Below are positions 8,942 through 20,553 of a DNA stretch of 64,000 bases, in pieces. The translations under genes and the position numbers were made by a program. Position 1 is the first letter of the stretch. Each line of letters begins with the position of its first letter. A model generated the notes under the pieces. The model was not told the DNA's origin, did no database searches, and was given only the letters and a program-made list of their open reading frames with translations. This DNA comes from Flavobacterium zepuense (GTDB lineage: Bacteria; Bacteroidota; Bacteroidia; Flavobacteriales; Flavobacteriaceae): positions 62,001 through 126,000 of the forward strand of contig NZ_VJVZ01000007.1 of NCBI RefSeq assembly GCF_007097145.1, read 5' to 3'.

Positions 8942-11491
8942 ATGGATGATAATTTTTCACCAAGGGTCAAGGATGTAATAACCTACAGCAAGGAAGAGGC
9001 TTTAAGGTTAGGGCATGACTTTATTGGTACAGAACACTTAATGTTGGGAATTTTAAGGGACGGTAATGGTAAGGCTATTTCTATCCTTAATAACATATCG
9101 GTAGATTTGGAGCATTTACGCAAAAAAGTTGAGATATTAAGCCCTGCAAACCCTAATGCTGAGCGTAACAATGAAAAGAAAAACCTTCATTTAACACGCC
9201 AGGCCGAAAGGGCACTTAGAACTACTTTCCTGGAAGCTAAAGTCTTTCAGAGCACCTCTATAAGCACGGCCCACCTATTGTTATGCATATTGCGCAATGA
9301 GAACGACCCTACCACAAAATTGCTCAACAAACTAAAAATTGATTACGAAACAGTTAAAGAACAATTTATCAGCATGACATCAAACGAAGAAGACTATATG
9401 GAAAATCTGCCAAAAGCAGAGTCCTATAACGACGATCCAGGACAGGATGACAGTTTGCGCGAAAGCACATTCAATAACCCTGCAGCAGGCAATAAGACCA
9501 ATAAAAAATCTAAAACCCCGGTATTGGACAATTTTGGCCGCGACCTTACAGAACTTGCCGAAGAAGGCAAGCTTGACCCTGTAGTGGGCCGTGAAAAGGA
9601 AATTGAGCGTGTGTCTCAAATTCTTAGCCGCCGTAAAAAAAACAACCCCTTACTAATTGGTGAGCCGGGTGTGGGTAAATCGGCCATTGCCGAGGGCCTT
9701 GCACTGCGCATTATCCAAAAGAAAGTATCGCGTATACTTTTCAATAAACGTGTTGTAACCTTAGACCTTGCCAGCCTTGTTGCAGGCACTAAGTACCGCG
9801 GACAATTTGAAGAGCGTATGAAAGCAGTTATGAACGAACTTGAGAAAAATGATGATATTATCCTGTTTATAGATGAGATACATACTATTGTAGGTGCCGG
9901 TGGCGCTACGGGTTCTCTTGATGCGTCTAACATGTTTAAACCTGCTTTGGCAAGGGGCGAAATTCAATGCATCGGGGCTACTACATTAGATGAGTACCGC
10001 CAGTACATTGAGAAGGATGGCGCTCTTGAAAGGCGTTTCCAAAAAGTAATTGTAGAGCCTACCACGGTAGAAGAAACAATTACTATCCTAAACAACATCA
10101 AAAACAAATACGAAGATCACCACAATGTAATTTACACCCAGGAAGCTATTGAGGCCTGTGTAAAACTTACAAGCAGGTACATGAGCGAGCGCTTTTTACC
10201 GGACAAAGCTATTGATGCTTTAGATGAGGCAGGATCACGCGTTCACATTACAAACATTGATGTTCCTAAACAAATACTTGACCTCGAAAGGCAGCTTGAA
10301 GAGGTTCGTGAGCTTAAAAATACCGTTGTTAAAAAACAAAAGTATGAAGAGGCCGCTAAACTTAGAGACGACGAGAAACGTATAGAAAAAGACCTTGCTA
10401 TTGCCCAGGAGCAGTGGGAGGAAGATTCTAAAAACAACCGTATTACTGTTACCGAAGATAATGTTGCCGATGTGGTAAGTATGATGACAGGCATTCCTGT
10501 TAATCGTATTGCACAGACAGAGAGCAACAAACTTGCTAAATTGCCGGAACTTATTCGTGGTAAAGTAATTGGCCAGGATGAGGCAGTTAACAAAATTGCC
10601 AAATCTATTCAGCGTAACCGTGCAGGGCTTAAAGACCCTAACAAACCAATTGGGTCGTTTGTATTCTTAGGCCAAACCGGTGTTGGTAAAACACAGTTGG
10701 CTAAAGTTATTGCAAAAGAGCTTTTTGACAGCGAAGATGCCCTTGTGCGTATAGACATGAGCGAGTACATGGAGAAATTCGCCATCTCTCGCCTTGTAGG
10801 TGCGCCTCCGGGATATGTAGGTTATGAAGAAGGTGGACAGCTTACCGAAAAAGTGAGAAGGAAACCATACTGTGTGGTGCTTCTTGATGAGATCGAGAAA
10901 GCTCACCCTGATGTTTTCAACATGCTTTTACAGGTACTTGATGACGGTTTCCTTACTGATAGCTTAGGCCGCAAGATCGACTTTAAGAACACTATCATAG
11001 TAATGACATCTAACGTTGGTGCAAGGCAGTTAAAAGACTTTGGCCAGGGTGTAGGTTTTGGTACATCTGCCAAAAAACTACAGGCAGATGAGCACAACAA
11101 AGGTGTTATTGAAGCCGCGCTTAAAAAAACCTTTGCACCAGAGTTCATTAACCGTATAGATGATATTATTGTGTTTAATGCCCTTGAAAAAGAGCACATA
11201 GACCTTATTATTGATATTGAGCTTGAAAAACTATATGCAAGGATAAAAGACCTTGGCTATAACATAGCACTTAGCGATAAAGCCAAAGATTTTATTGCCG
11301 AAAAAGGATTTGACAAACAGTATGGTGCAAGGCCACTTAAAAGGGCTATCCAGAAATATGTTGAAGATGTTTTGGCCGAAGAGATCATTACATCTAAAAT
11401 ATCAAGCGGTGATGAGATTTTCATGGATCTTGAAGAAAACGGTACAGAGCTTTCTGTTGCCATCAAGAAAGCAGAAAATCCTGCAAGCTAA
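8942..11491 (+). CDS. clpC: ATP-dependent Clp protease ATP-binding subunit ClpC
   Basis: Hsp100 AAA+ unfoldase that feeds substrates to ClpP. It has 849 residues. The N-domain with two Clp repeats occupies residues 1-145, followed by a linker rich in Asn, Asp and Lys. The first AAA module has Walker A GEPGVGKS at residues 240-247. A UVR-type coiled segment (QKYEEAAKLRDDEKR) in the middle domain distinguishes ClpC from ClpA and ClpB. The second AAA module has Walker A GQTGVGKT at 577-584 and Walker B VVLLDEIEKAH. The C-terminal sensor region has YGARPLKRAIQ. The gene stands alone with a strong terminator; no mcsA/mcsB/ctsR genes are nearby, unlike Gram-positive clpC operons. Confidence 0.96.
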   Translation: MDDNFSPRVKDVITYSKEEALRLGHDFIGTEHLMLGILRDGNGKAISILNNISVDLEHLRKKVEILSPANPNAERNNEKKNLHLTRQAERALRTTFLEAKVFQSTSISTAHLLLCILRNENDPTTKLLNKLKIDYETVKEQFISMTSNEEDYMENLPKAESYNDDPGQDDSLRESTFNNPAAGNKTNKKSKTPVLDNFGRDLTELAEEGKLDPVVGREKEIERVSQILSRRKKNNPLLIGEPGVGKSAIAEGLALRIIQKKVSRILFNKRVVTLDLASLVAGTKYRGQFEERMKAVMNELEKNDDIILFIDEIHTIVGAGGATGSLDASNMFKPALARGEIQCIGATTLDEYRQYIEKDGALERRFQKVIVEPTTVEETITILNNIKNKYEDHHNVIYTQEAIEACVKLTSRYMSERFLPDKAIDALDEAGSRVHITNIDVPKQILDLERQLEEVRELKNTVVKKQKYEEAAKLRDDEKRIEKDLAIAQEQWEEDSKNNRITVTEDNVADVVSMMTGIPVNRIAQTESNKLAKLPELIRGKVIGQDEAVNKIAKSIQRNRAGLKDPNKPIGSFVFLGQTGVGKTQLAKVIAKELFDSEDALVRIDMSEYMEKFAISRLVGAPPGYVGYEEGGQLTEKVRRKPYCVVLLDEIEKAHPDVFNMLLQVLDDGFLTDSLGRKIDFKNTIIVMTSNVGARQLKDFGQGVGFGTSAKKLQADEHNKGVIEAALKKTFAPEFINRIDDIIVFNALEKEHIDLIIDIELEKLYARIKDLGYNIALSDKAKDFIAEKGFDKQYGARPLKRAIQKYVEDVLAEEIITSKISSGDEIFMDLEENGTELSVAIKKAENPAS

Positions 11492-11508
11492 TTATAAAGT
11501 TTAATTCA

Positions 11509-11552
11509 CCACAAAAATCCCCATTTCTAACGATCTGGGGATTTTTTTGTGG
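11509..11552 (+). terminator. Intrinsic terminator of clpC
   Basis: CCACAAAAATCCCCA (11509-11523) pairs with the segment 11536-11552 (TGGGGATTTTTTTGTGG, two extra T) around a 12-nt loop. It lies 17 nt past the clpC stop. Confidence 0.88.
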
Positions 11553-11859
11553 ATTTATATTTGTTCTGATTTCGGGGTAACGCAAAGCGCGGTAACCAAA
11601 TATAATTACTCTGTAATAAATAAGGGGTCACCTGGCTAATTATCATATTTATCCTCGCGCCCCCCCCTGCACTATACTGCCAATTAAGAATAAAAACATA
11701 GTTTGCTTCATTAGGCTTTATGCAACAACTTATGTGCGAAAATCAGCGCTCATAATCATATACCTATTCTACAATCTATTACCATCAAAATTAAACATAA
11801 TCAAAAAACTATATCGATTTTTTGCGAATTAAAGCCCTACCTTTTACAACGAGTTTTCC

Positions 11860-11867
11860 TATATTTG
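11860..11867 (+). promoter_or_regulatory. Candidate -7 element for icd
   Basis: TATATTTG fits TAnnTTTG, 132 nt upstream of the icd ATG. No TTG is found at the expected -33 spacing, so this is tentative. Confidence 0.35.
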
Positions 11868-11950
11868 CAGGCTTTGCTTTTATATTACAGGCTATTGCAC
11901 TAATGTAAAATCAGGCAACCCAAACAAACACACATAACGTATTAATAATC

Positions 11951-11980
11951 AGCCTTTCGGGCTTTTTTTAGGACGAAAGG
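11951..11980 (+). promoter_or_regulatory. Overlapping hairpins in the icd leader (possible attenuator)
   Basis: AGCC/GGCT (11951-11954 with 11960-11963) followed by a T7 run looks like a minimal terminator. The segment CCTTTCG (11953-11959) can instead pair with CGAAAGG (11974-11980). The two structures exclude each other. The first has only four pairs, so a regulatory role is a guess. Confidence 0.25.
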
Positions 11981-11996
11981 ATATTTAAAAATTTAA

Positions 11997-14225
<2,229 letters not shown>

Positions 14226-14253
14226 TCAATTATAATTAGTTACAAATTCTTAT

Positions 14254-14281
14254 AAAGCTATCCTGAAAAGGGTAGCTTTTT
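14254..14281 (+). terminator. Intrinsic terminator of icd
   Basis: AAAGCTATCC (14254-14263) pairs with GGGTAGCTTT (14270-14279), with one G-T wobble, followed by T residues. It lies 28 nt past the icd stop. Confidence 0.8.
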
Positions 14282-14345
14282 GTTTAATATTTAATTCGAT
14301 AGGGCTTGACACAAATTTCACAAATTCGCACAAATCAAAAATAAG

Positions 14346-15044
14346 CTAACCCCTCCCCTTTTCACTAAGCAAAATCCTGTATTTGCGGCCAACGGGTACT
14401 ATGCTTCCGTTAGAAAGCCTTACCTCCTGCCCCGCTGTATTTTGAGTATGCATAATATTAATAATGAATGATTTATGCACGCGTACAAAATTGGCATCAA
14501 GATCATTAGCTATGGCGCTAAGGGCACCGTAAACTACAACCGGCATTTGCCTGCCCATTAAATATACCTTAAGGTAATTGCCGTAACTTTCAATATAAAT
14601 AACATCAGTAATAGGTACATTTATAGTGTCTTTAGCAGTCTTTAGTGACAGCATGGTTTTGTTAGGAGCTAAAACTTTGGCATCACAAAATATCTTAGCT
14701 TTCTCAACGGCTTTTGTAAAGGCGGGCAAGCCAATGGGCTTTACTAAATAATCAACAGCATCATACTTAAATGCATCTAATGCATAGTCAGAATAGGCCG
14801 TAGTAATAATGGTTGCAGGGCGAAAAGGCAGCTGCTCCATCAGCTCTATACCGGTGGTTATTGGCATATTAATATCCAGGAAAACGATATCAAACCGCCG
14901 CTGCTCTAAAAGCTGTATTGCCTCTTTACCATTAGAGGCACTGGCTATAAACTCCAGTCCCGGTGTGTTTTTTATATGCGACTGAATAACAAGGTACGCC
15001 GGAACCTCATCATCAACTATCAGGCATTTGTAGGTAGGTCCCAT
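14346..15044 (-). CDS. LytTR-family response regulator
   Basis: A 232-residue two-component regulator. The receiver domain occupies residues 5-120, with acidic pocket Asp11-Asp12, phospho-acceptor Asp57 (FLDINMP) and the conserved Lys in DYLVKPIG. The C-terminal LytTR DNA-binding domain (about residues 135-230) has IYIESYGNYLKVYL and FVRVHKSFIINI. It overlaps the upstream histidine kinase by 25 bp, so the two are translationally coupled and very likely partners. The next in-frame Met lies deep in the receiver domain, so the overlapping start is correct. The likely target is the divergent TonB receptor operon. Confidence 0.93.
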   Translation of the reverse strand: MGPTYKCLIVDDEVPAYLVIQSHIKNTPGLEFIASASNGKEAIQLLEQRRFDIVFLDINMPITTGIELMEQLPFRPATIITTAYSDYALDAFKYDAVDYLVKPIGLPAFTKAVEKAKIFCDAKVLAPNKTMLSLKTAKDTINVPITDVIYIESYGNYLKVYLMGRQMPVVVYGALSAIANDLDANFVRVHKSFIINIMHTQNTAGQEVRLSNGSIVPVGRKYRILLSEKGRG

Positions 15045-16015
15045 AGCTGTAATTTTAATTTATAATGCTCATTATCCTGTTCGCAGTCAATACTATATTT
15101 AATAGAAAGTACTTCCAGCCTTCGCATTAAGTTACTGATGCCTAAATTAGTGCCGTTTAGCTTAGAGCCTTCCGGCAGATAGCTGTTCTCTATCATAAAG
15201 CAAAACTTTTGAGGCGTAATTTCCCAGTCCATTTTTATGTAAGGTTCATCGGTTTCCGACGAGAATTTAACGGCATTCTCCACCAACGGCATCAATACCA
15301 AAGGCGGAATTACCCTGTCCTGATTGGGTGCTATAACAGCATGGTTAATAACGGTAAGCTTGCCACTTTTGTACTGGTAATATTCCATATACTTTTTTAC
15401 AAAATCCATCTCGCTTATAAGCGAAACGCTCTCTTTCTTGGTAGCCTCTATCTGGTAGCGCAACAGTGTAGAAAGTTCTAATATACGTTCGGGTATACTT
15501 TCAGGCCGGGCGAGCGATTCGCCATACAAATTGTTCATGGCATTAAGCAAAAAGTGCGGGTTAAGCTGCTGCTTTAAAAAGTTGAGTTCATTTTCCGTCA
15601 CGGCCAGTTTTCTGCTGGTGGTAATAATATTTTGTGTAATCCACAAATGAATAAAATAGAAACCGCTACCTACAATAGCAATAAAAAACTGCCTGAAAAC
15701 CCTGGTAACACCTGCATGTTCTGGTTTATAAAAATTCGGGATATAGAAACCTAAAATGGTCATAACCATCCAGTACAAAAGGAAAAAAATAATAAAGTCG
15801 CCATATTTATTTTTATGCAATAAACCATTAACTAGCAGCAAATTACTACCTAATATAAGCAAATAATTAGGGTATACCGCATAAGAAATTTCCGCAACCC
15901 TATCTTCATTCGAAGGACCTTCAAAATGATCTATTAAAATAATAGTGCAAAAAATAAGTGTCAGGAAAAACAAATTCCTGAACCATATATTCTCATACCT
16001 AAAGTATCTTACCAT
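15020..16015 (-). CDS. LytS/YehU-type sensor histidine kinase
   Basis: A 331-residue membrane sensor. Four hydrophobic segments (about residues 12-28, 48-66, 73-91 and 108-128) precede the kinase part. The His_kinase motif QLNPHFLLNAMNNLY places the phosphorylated His at residue 154. The ATP-binding half has PPLVLMPLVENAVKFS (N box) and GTNLGISNLMRRL (G box). There is no large extracellular sensing domain, so the stimulus probably acts in or near the membrane. The gene overlaps the LytTR regulator and diverges from the TonB receptor across a 161-bp region. Confidence 0.92.
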   Translation of the reverse strand: MVRYFRYENIWFRNLFFLTLIFCTIILIDHFEGPSNEDRVAEISYAVYPNYLLILGSNLLLVNGLLHKNKYGDFIIFFLLYWMVMTILGFYIPNFYKPEHAGVTRVFRQFFIAIVGSGFYFIHLWITQNIITTSRKLAVTENELNFLKQQLNPHFLLNAMNNLYGESLARPESIPERILELSTLLRYQIEATKKESVSLISEMDFVKKYMEYYQYKSGKLTVINHAVIAPNQDRVIPPLVLMPLVENAVKFSSETDEPYIKMDWEITPQKFCFMIENSYLPEGSKLNGTNLGISNLMRRLEVLSIKYSIDCEQDNEHYKLKLQLWDLPTNA

Positions 16016-16063
16016 ACAAACAAAATTAGGGCATTATAGGTGTTGAAACCGTTATAACAACGC

Positions 16064-16092
16064 TTTTTATGCAAACGGCGTTTGTATAAAAA
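16064..16092. promoter_or_regulatory. 29-bp palindrome in the kinase/receptor divergent region
   Basis: A near-perfect palindrome centred on 16078. Its core is CAAACG-G-CGTTTG (16072-16084) and the arms extend through TTAT/ATAA into T5/A5, with one mismatched pair (16071/16085). It lies 49 bp from the kinase start and 85 bp from the receptor start. Candidate operator; it does not resemble a typical LytTR direct repeat. Confidence 0.45.
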
Positions 16093-16176
16093 AGTATGCT
16101 TACCATAATTTAATACAATGGTTAAAGTTATAGTTAATACTTTTACTACAAATCATCAATTAACCCAATCAAAACA

Positions 16177-18555
16177 ATGAACAGACGTTTTATTTTGTAC
16201 TTTTTAATGGCACTCTTTTCGGCCGTGTCGGGTTTTGCCCAGCAAAAGTTTACACTTAGCGGCACCATTGCCGATGTAGGCAATAAAGAAACACTAATAG
16301 GTGCCAGCGTTTACATTAAAGAACTGGAAATGGCGGTATCTACCAATGCTTCAGGAGCGTATAGTATATCACTTCCCGCAGGCACTTACACCGTACAGGT
16401 TAGTTTTGTAAGCTATGGCACTACTGAAACCACCATTGTTCTTAATAAAAACACAAAAAAGAACTTTGAACTTAGCAACAGCTCGCAGGAATTGCAGGAG
16501 GTGGTTATCTCTCAAAACACAAGCAAGCGCGCCAATATTAAGAGTCCGGAAATGAGCGTTGCCAAGCTAACTGCAGAGGATATTAAGAAAATGCCTGCGG
16601 TATTAGGCGAGGTAGACGTAATAAAATCGCTCATGCAATTGCCTGGCGTTACCAATGCCGGCGAAGGTTCATCGGGCTTTAATGTGCGTGGTGGCGCGGC
16701 CGACCAAAACCTTATATTACTGGATGATGCCAACCTTTTTAGCTCATCGCACTTATTTGGGTTCTTTTCGGTTTTTAATTCAGACGCCATAAAAGACCTT
16801 AACCTCTATAAAGGCGGGGTACCGGCACGTTACGGCGGGAGGGTATCATCGGTACTGGATATTACCCAGCGCGAAGGCAGCCTTACCGATTTTCATGCCG
16901 TGGGTGGTATAGGGCTGATATCGAGCAGGCTGGTTGCCGAAGGGCCCATCAAAAAAGATAAAGGATCGTTTTTAGTGGGAGGAAGAAGTTCTTACGCCCA
17001 CCTGTTCCTTAAACTGGCTGATAATGAGAACTCAGCTTATTTTTACGATCTTAATACAAGGGCCAATTACAAGCTTGGCGAAAATGACAAGGTATATTTT
17101 TCGGGTTACTTAGGGCGCGACGTTATTAAGATCGCCGAGAGCTTTAGCAATATCTACGGTAATACCGTAGCTAACATGGGCTGGAGCCATAAATTCAGTG
17201 ACAATCTAAGTGGCAACATGGCAGCCATTTACAGCGATTACCTGTATGGTATGGAGCTCGATTTTATTGGCTTTAACTGGGAAAGTGGCATTAAAAGCTA
17301 CACGTTTAAATATGATTTTAAACACAAGCTAACCGATAAGTTTAAGCTAACCTACGGTCTTAGTGGTATTTACTACAACTTTAATCCCGGTACTATAGAA
17401 CCAAGCGACGCAGATTCCGGCATAAATGCCGATCAGCTTGACAGGAAATATGCCTTTGAAAGCGCCCTGTATTTAGATGCCGAACACGAACTTACCGATA
17501 AGTTTACCGTGAGCTACGGCCTGCGCTACAGCAGGTTTAACCGATTAGGATCGCAGGATGTTAACCTTTATGCTAATAATCAGGCAGTTGTTTTTAATGA
17601 CGAACTTAAGATTTATGAAAAAGGTGTACCAATAAGTACCCAACATTACAGCGGTAGCGAAAGCATAGCAAAATTCGACAATTTAGAGCCCCGTGCGGCC
17701 GTTTCATACCAGTTAGGAGAAGACCAGTCGGTTAAGGCGAGTTACAACCGCATGGCGCAGTACCTGCACTTAATAAGCAACACGGCATCGGCAACGCCCC
17801 TTGATGTTTGGGCACCAAGTGACGACTTTATGAAGCCGCAGTTGCTGGACCAGTATGCAGCGGGGTACTTCCGCAACTTTAAAAATGACGCCTATACCCT
17901 TGAGACAGAGGTATTTTACAAGACCATGAAAAACAGGGTAGATTATATTGATGGCGCCGACCTGATAGCTAACGACGCTATAGAGCAGGTGGTACTTCCC
18001 GGCAAGGCAAGGGCTTACGGGCTTGAGGTACTGGTGCGTAAAAACAAGGGCAAACTAACCGGATGGATAGCTTATACCCTATCACGATCAGAGCAGCGAA
18101 CCCCTGGCAGGAATGCAACCGAAACCGGTATTAACAACGGCGAATGGTACAAAACGGGTTATGATAAACTGCATAACCTCTCTGTAACAGGGTCTTATCA
18201 ATATACTGATAAATGGTCGTTTAGCGGGATATTCTCGTTGCAGTCGGGTCGCCCGGTAACCAACCCTAACGGGCAATACCAGTATGGCGATATCATCGTA
18301 CCAAGTTACAGCAACCGTAATGAGAACAGGCTGCCTGCCTACCACCATTTAGATGTTTCGGCAACGTATACTCCTAAGCCTGAGAAGAAAAAGGGCTGGC
18401 AGGGCGAGTGGGTCTTTAGCATTTACAACCTGTACAACAGGCAAAACGCTGCCTCTATTACCTTTGGGCAGAACGAAGATACCGGGGTTAACGAGGCTAC
18501 AAGGCTGTCTATCTTTGGGGTGATCCCGAGTGTTACGTATAACTTTAAATTTTAG
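16177..18555 (+). CDS. TonB-dependent outer-membrane receptor with carboxypeptidase-regulatory-like domain
   Basis: A 792-residue outer-membrane transporter. The signal peptide ends near residue 21 (SGFAQ). A carboxypeptidase-D regulatory-like beta-sandwich (GTIADVGNKETLIGASVYIKE) occupies about residues 25-110. The plug follows, with MPAVLGEVDVIKSLMQLPGV, FNVRGGAADQNLILLDDA and GGVPARYGGRVSSVLD. The rest is a 22-strand barrel ending in an aromatic Phe (VTYNFKF). It is shorter than SusC proteins and lacks a SusD partner; the following DUF4249 lipoprotein is its usual companion. The substrate cannot be read from the sequence. Regulation by the divergent LytS/LytTR pair is likely. Confidence 0.93.
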   Translation: MNRRFILYFLMALFSAVSGFAQQKFTLSGTIADVGNKETLIGASVYIKELEMAVSTNASGAYSISLPAGTYTVQVSFVSYGTTETTIVLNKNTKKNFELSNSSQELQEVVISQNTSKRANIKSPEMSVAKLTAEDIKKMPAVLGEVDVIKSLMQLPGVTNAGEGSSGFNVRGGAADQNLILLDDANLFSSSHLFGFFSVFNSDAIKDLNLYKGGVPARYGGRVSSVLDITQREGSLTDFHAVGGIGLISSRLVAEGPIKKDKGSFLVGGRSSYAHLFLKLADNENSAYFYDLNTRANYKLGENDKVYFSGYLGRDVIKIAESFSNIYGNTVANMGWSHKFSDNLSGNMAAIYSDYLYGMELDFIGFNWESGIKSYTFKYDFKHKLTDKFKLTYGLSGIYYNFNPGTIEPSDADSGINADQLDRKYAFESALYLDAEHELTDKFTVSYGLRYSRFNRLGSQDVNLYANNQAVVFNDELKIYEKGVPISTQHYSGSESIAKFDNLEPRAAVSYQLGEDQSVKASYNRMAQYLHLISNTASATPLDVWAPSDDFMKPQLLDQYAAGYFRNFKNDAYTLETEVFYKTMKNRVDYIDGADLIANDAIEQVVLPGKARAYGLEVLVRKNKGKLTGWIAYTLSRSEQRTPGRNATETGINNGEWYKTGYDKLHNLSVTGSYQYTDKWSFSGIFSLQSGRPVTNPNGQYQYGDIIVPSYSNRNENRLPAYHHLDVSATYTPKPEKKKGWQGEWVFSIYNLYNRQNAASITFGQNEDTGVNEATRLSIFGVIPSVTYNFKF

Positions 18556-18564
18556 TACGCAATC

Positions 18565-19383
18565 ATGAAAAACTTAAAATATATACTTCTGATTTTAAAC
18601 ATCTTACTACTAACTTCGTGTGAAGAAGTAGTTGATGTAGACCTTGATACTGCCCCGCCCCGCCTGGTTGTAGAGGCCTCTATAGACTGGGAAAAAGGCA
18701 CATCGGGCACTAACCAAACTATTAAGTTAACTACTACTACAGGCTACTATGACACTGTAATACCGGTAGTTAACGGTGCAACAGTGTTTATAACCAATAG
18801 CGCCAATACGATATTTACCTTTACCGAAACGCCGGGCAGCGGGCAGTACGTTTGCGACAATTTTTACCCCGAACTGGGCGAAACTTATACCCTAACGGTA
18901 ATCAGCGGCGGACAGACCTACACTGCTACCGAAACCATGATGCAATCGCCTGATATTACGTATACTACACAGGCTGAGGAAGGTGGTATTTTAGGCGATG
19001 AAATAGAAATTCGTTACTATTATAACGACATACCCGATGAAAGTAACTACTACCTTACACGTGCTACTGCCTCTGTAATACCCGTTCCTGAGTACGATCT
19101 TAACAGCGATGAGTTCTCTGAAAATAATGAAATGTTTGAGTTTTTTAGCGATGAAGACCTTAAGGCCGGCGACGTAGTAAACGTGAAACTATACGGAATA
19201 TCAGAGCGTTACTACGAATTTATGAACATATTACTGGAAGCTGCAGGCGGTGGTGGCAACCCTTTTCAGGGGGTGCCTACCATGGCCCGTGGCAACCTTT
19301 TAAACCAGACTGACGAAAGCAATTATGCCTTGGGATATTTTAGGGTATGCCAGGTAACGAATTTGGATATTACGATTCAGTAA
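18565..19383 (+). CDS. DUF4249 lipoprotein
   Basis: A 272-residue protein beginning 9 bp after the receptor gene, so it is in the same transcript. The lipobox LLLTSC places the lipidated Cys at residue 19. The mature protein starts EEVVDVDLDTAPPRLVVEASIDW, the typical opening of DUF4249, followed by beta-rich sequence and the late motif YALGYFRV. DUF4249 proteins recur next to TonB receptors with a carboxypeptidase-regulatory-like domain. They probably act as surface accessory subunits, but no ligand is established from the sequence. Confidence 0.9.
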   Translation: MKNLKYILLILNILLLTSCEEVVDVDLDTAPPRLVVEASIDWEKGTSGTNQTIKLTTTTGYYDTVIPVVNGATVFITNSANTIFTFTETPGSGQYVCDNFYPELGETYTLTVISGGQTYTATETMMQSPDITYTTQAEEGGILGDEIEIRYYYNDIPDESNYYLTRATASVIPVPEYDLNSDEFSENNEMFEFFSDEDLKAGDVVNVKLYGISERYYEFMNILLEAAGGGGNPFQGVPTMARGNLLNQTDESNYALGYFRVCQVTNLDITIQ

Positions 19384-19473
19384 AAAATATTTAAAAATTG
19401 AACGATTGAAAAATTTAACAATTGCAATTCATGATTTTGAAATTTGGGGTTCAAATCTGAAATTTTAACACTG

Positions 19474-19490
19474 ATATTTCACTTTTGGAT
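19474..19490 (+). repeat. Copy B of dispersed motif
   Basis: ATATTTCACTTTTGGAT, exact 17-bp match to copy C, whose start lies 73 bp downstream. Confidence 0.6.
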
Positions 19491-19544
19491 TTTGAAATGG
19501 CCATTTCTGACCTCAAAAAAGGGGGATTTTATGTCAAAAAAGGC

Positions 19545-19563
19545 TAATATTTCACTTTTGGAT
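19545..19563 (+). repeat. Copy C of dispersed motif
   Basis: TAATATTTCACTTTTGGAT. With the preceding GGC (19542-19544) it shares 20 bases with copy D inside the start of a GH28 gene at 59474-59493. Confidence 0.6.
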
Positions 19564-19734
19564 ATCGAGTTGTAAAATTAGATTTTTAGATCATCAGATT
19601 TTTAGAAATTTAATGATCGGGATTGCAAATTCGGAATTGATTTTTGAAATTTGGATTTTGAAATTTGGATTTTGGATTTTGGATTTTGTGATTTGGATTT
19701 TGGAATTTAAAAATTTGGATTTTGGAATTTTCAC

Positions 19735-19769
19735 AAAAAGTACTGAAGCAACCACTTCAGTACTTTTTT
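19735..19769 (+). terminator. Intrinsic terminator upstream of thiN
   Basis: AAAAAGTACTGAAG (19735-19748) and CTTCAGTACTTTTT (19755-19768) form a perfect 14-bp stem with a 6-nt loop and T tract. It probably ends the receptor/DUF4249 transcript 350 bp after its last stop and insulates thiN. Confidence 0.85.
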
Positions 19770-19782
19770 GCTTTAAAGGGAT

Positions 19783-19790
19783 TATCTTTG
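19783..19790 (+). promoter_or_regulatory. Probable -7 element of thiN
   Basis: TATCTTTG, 19 nt before the thiN ATG and 14 nt after the preceding terminator; same octamer as upstream of pheT and mnmE. Confidence 0.55.
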
Positions 19791-19809
19791 CAGCACCAAA
19801 ATGTAACCA

Positions 19810-20472
19810 ATGTCATCACACCACATCGTTAGAGACGACCAGGAACCTGCTTTAATAATTGCAAACGGCGCTGCGTGCAGTATGGAACTTATGGGTCAGC
19901 TGCTGGAATGGTCGCCACTGGTTATCGTGCTCGATAGTGCCATACAGCGCGTTATAGACCTCGGCATAAAGGTAGATGTGCTGTTGGGCGACTTTGACCG
20001 TGGTTTTGACCCTGAGTATTACCGCAGCCTGCAATACCCGCTGGAAATAGTGCACACGCCCGACCAGAATAAAACCGACCTGGAAAAGGCTTTTGACTAT
20101 CTTATAGAACGTAAATTTCCCGCTGTAAACGTTATATGGGCCACCGGCCGCCGTGCCGATCATACCATTACCAACATTACCAACATAGTGCGCTTTAGTA
20201 AGCAGCTTAAAATTGTAATGTTAGATGATAACTCCAAGATATTTCAACTACCCAAAAAATACGAAAAGTGGTACCCTGCCGCCACCCCCATCTCGCTTAT
20301 TCCTGTGGGCAAGGTTTCGGGTATAAACTCATCCAACCTAAAATACGAGCTTGATAACGATGAGCTTACCATAGGCTACCGCACCGGCAGCAGTAACGAG
20401 GTACTTACAGATGGCATGGTGGTTATAAAGCATAAAGAAGGCGACTTGTTGATGATGGAATGCTTTGATTAA
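19810..20472 (+). CDS. thiN: Thiamine diphosphokinase
   Basis: Transfers pyrophosphate from ATP to thiamine, giving the active cofactor thiamine diphosphate in the cytoplasm. The 220-residue length is usual. Readable family motifs are GDFD (residues 60-63), DQNKTDLEKA (85-94) and TGRRADHTITNI (112-123), which form the catalytic and thiamine-contacting core. The C-terminal half is the beta-sandwich thiamine-binding domain. No other thiamine gene is adjacent. It is preceded by a terminator and its own -7 element, so it is probably transcribed alone. Confidence 0.93.
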   Translation: MSSHHIVRDDQEPALIIANGAACSMELMGQLLEWSPLVIVLDSAIQRVIDLGIKVDVLLGDFDRGFDPEYYRSLQYPLEIVHTPDQNKTDLEKAFDYLIERKFPAVNVIWATGRRADHTITNITNIVRFSKQLKIVMLDDNSKIFQLPKKYEKWYPAATPISLIPVGKVSGINSSNLKYELDNDELTIGYRTGSSNEVLTDGMVVIKHKEGDLLMMECFD

Positions 20473-20553
20473 TTCTGTTTATTGGTTGATGGTTGCCGGA
20501 CTGAATACCCCCAACGTATAATCTAAGAAATACCGGAATATCCCCGTCAACGT

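Larger units (their letters stand above)
19384..19734 (+). repeat. Non-coding AT-rich region with simple repeats
   Basis: No credible gene. The first part holds two copies of the dispersed ATATTTCACTTTTGGAT motif (19474-19490, 19547-19563). From about 19610 to 19733 the strand is an irregular tandem array of TTTGGATTTTG/AAATTTGGATTTTGG units. Apparent open frames here are only translated repeat. Confidence 0.7.

Noticed and set aside
11660-11667. Run of eight C as a possible phase-variable tract
   Set aside because: It is intergenic, not in a reading frame or promoter spacer that I can identify.
19613-19855. An 80-residue frame running into thiN
   Set aside because: Its first half is translated TTTGGA repeat and the rest is out of frame with thiN.
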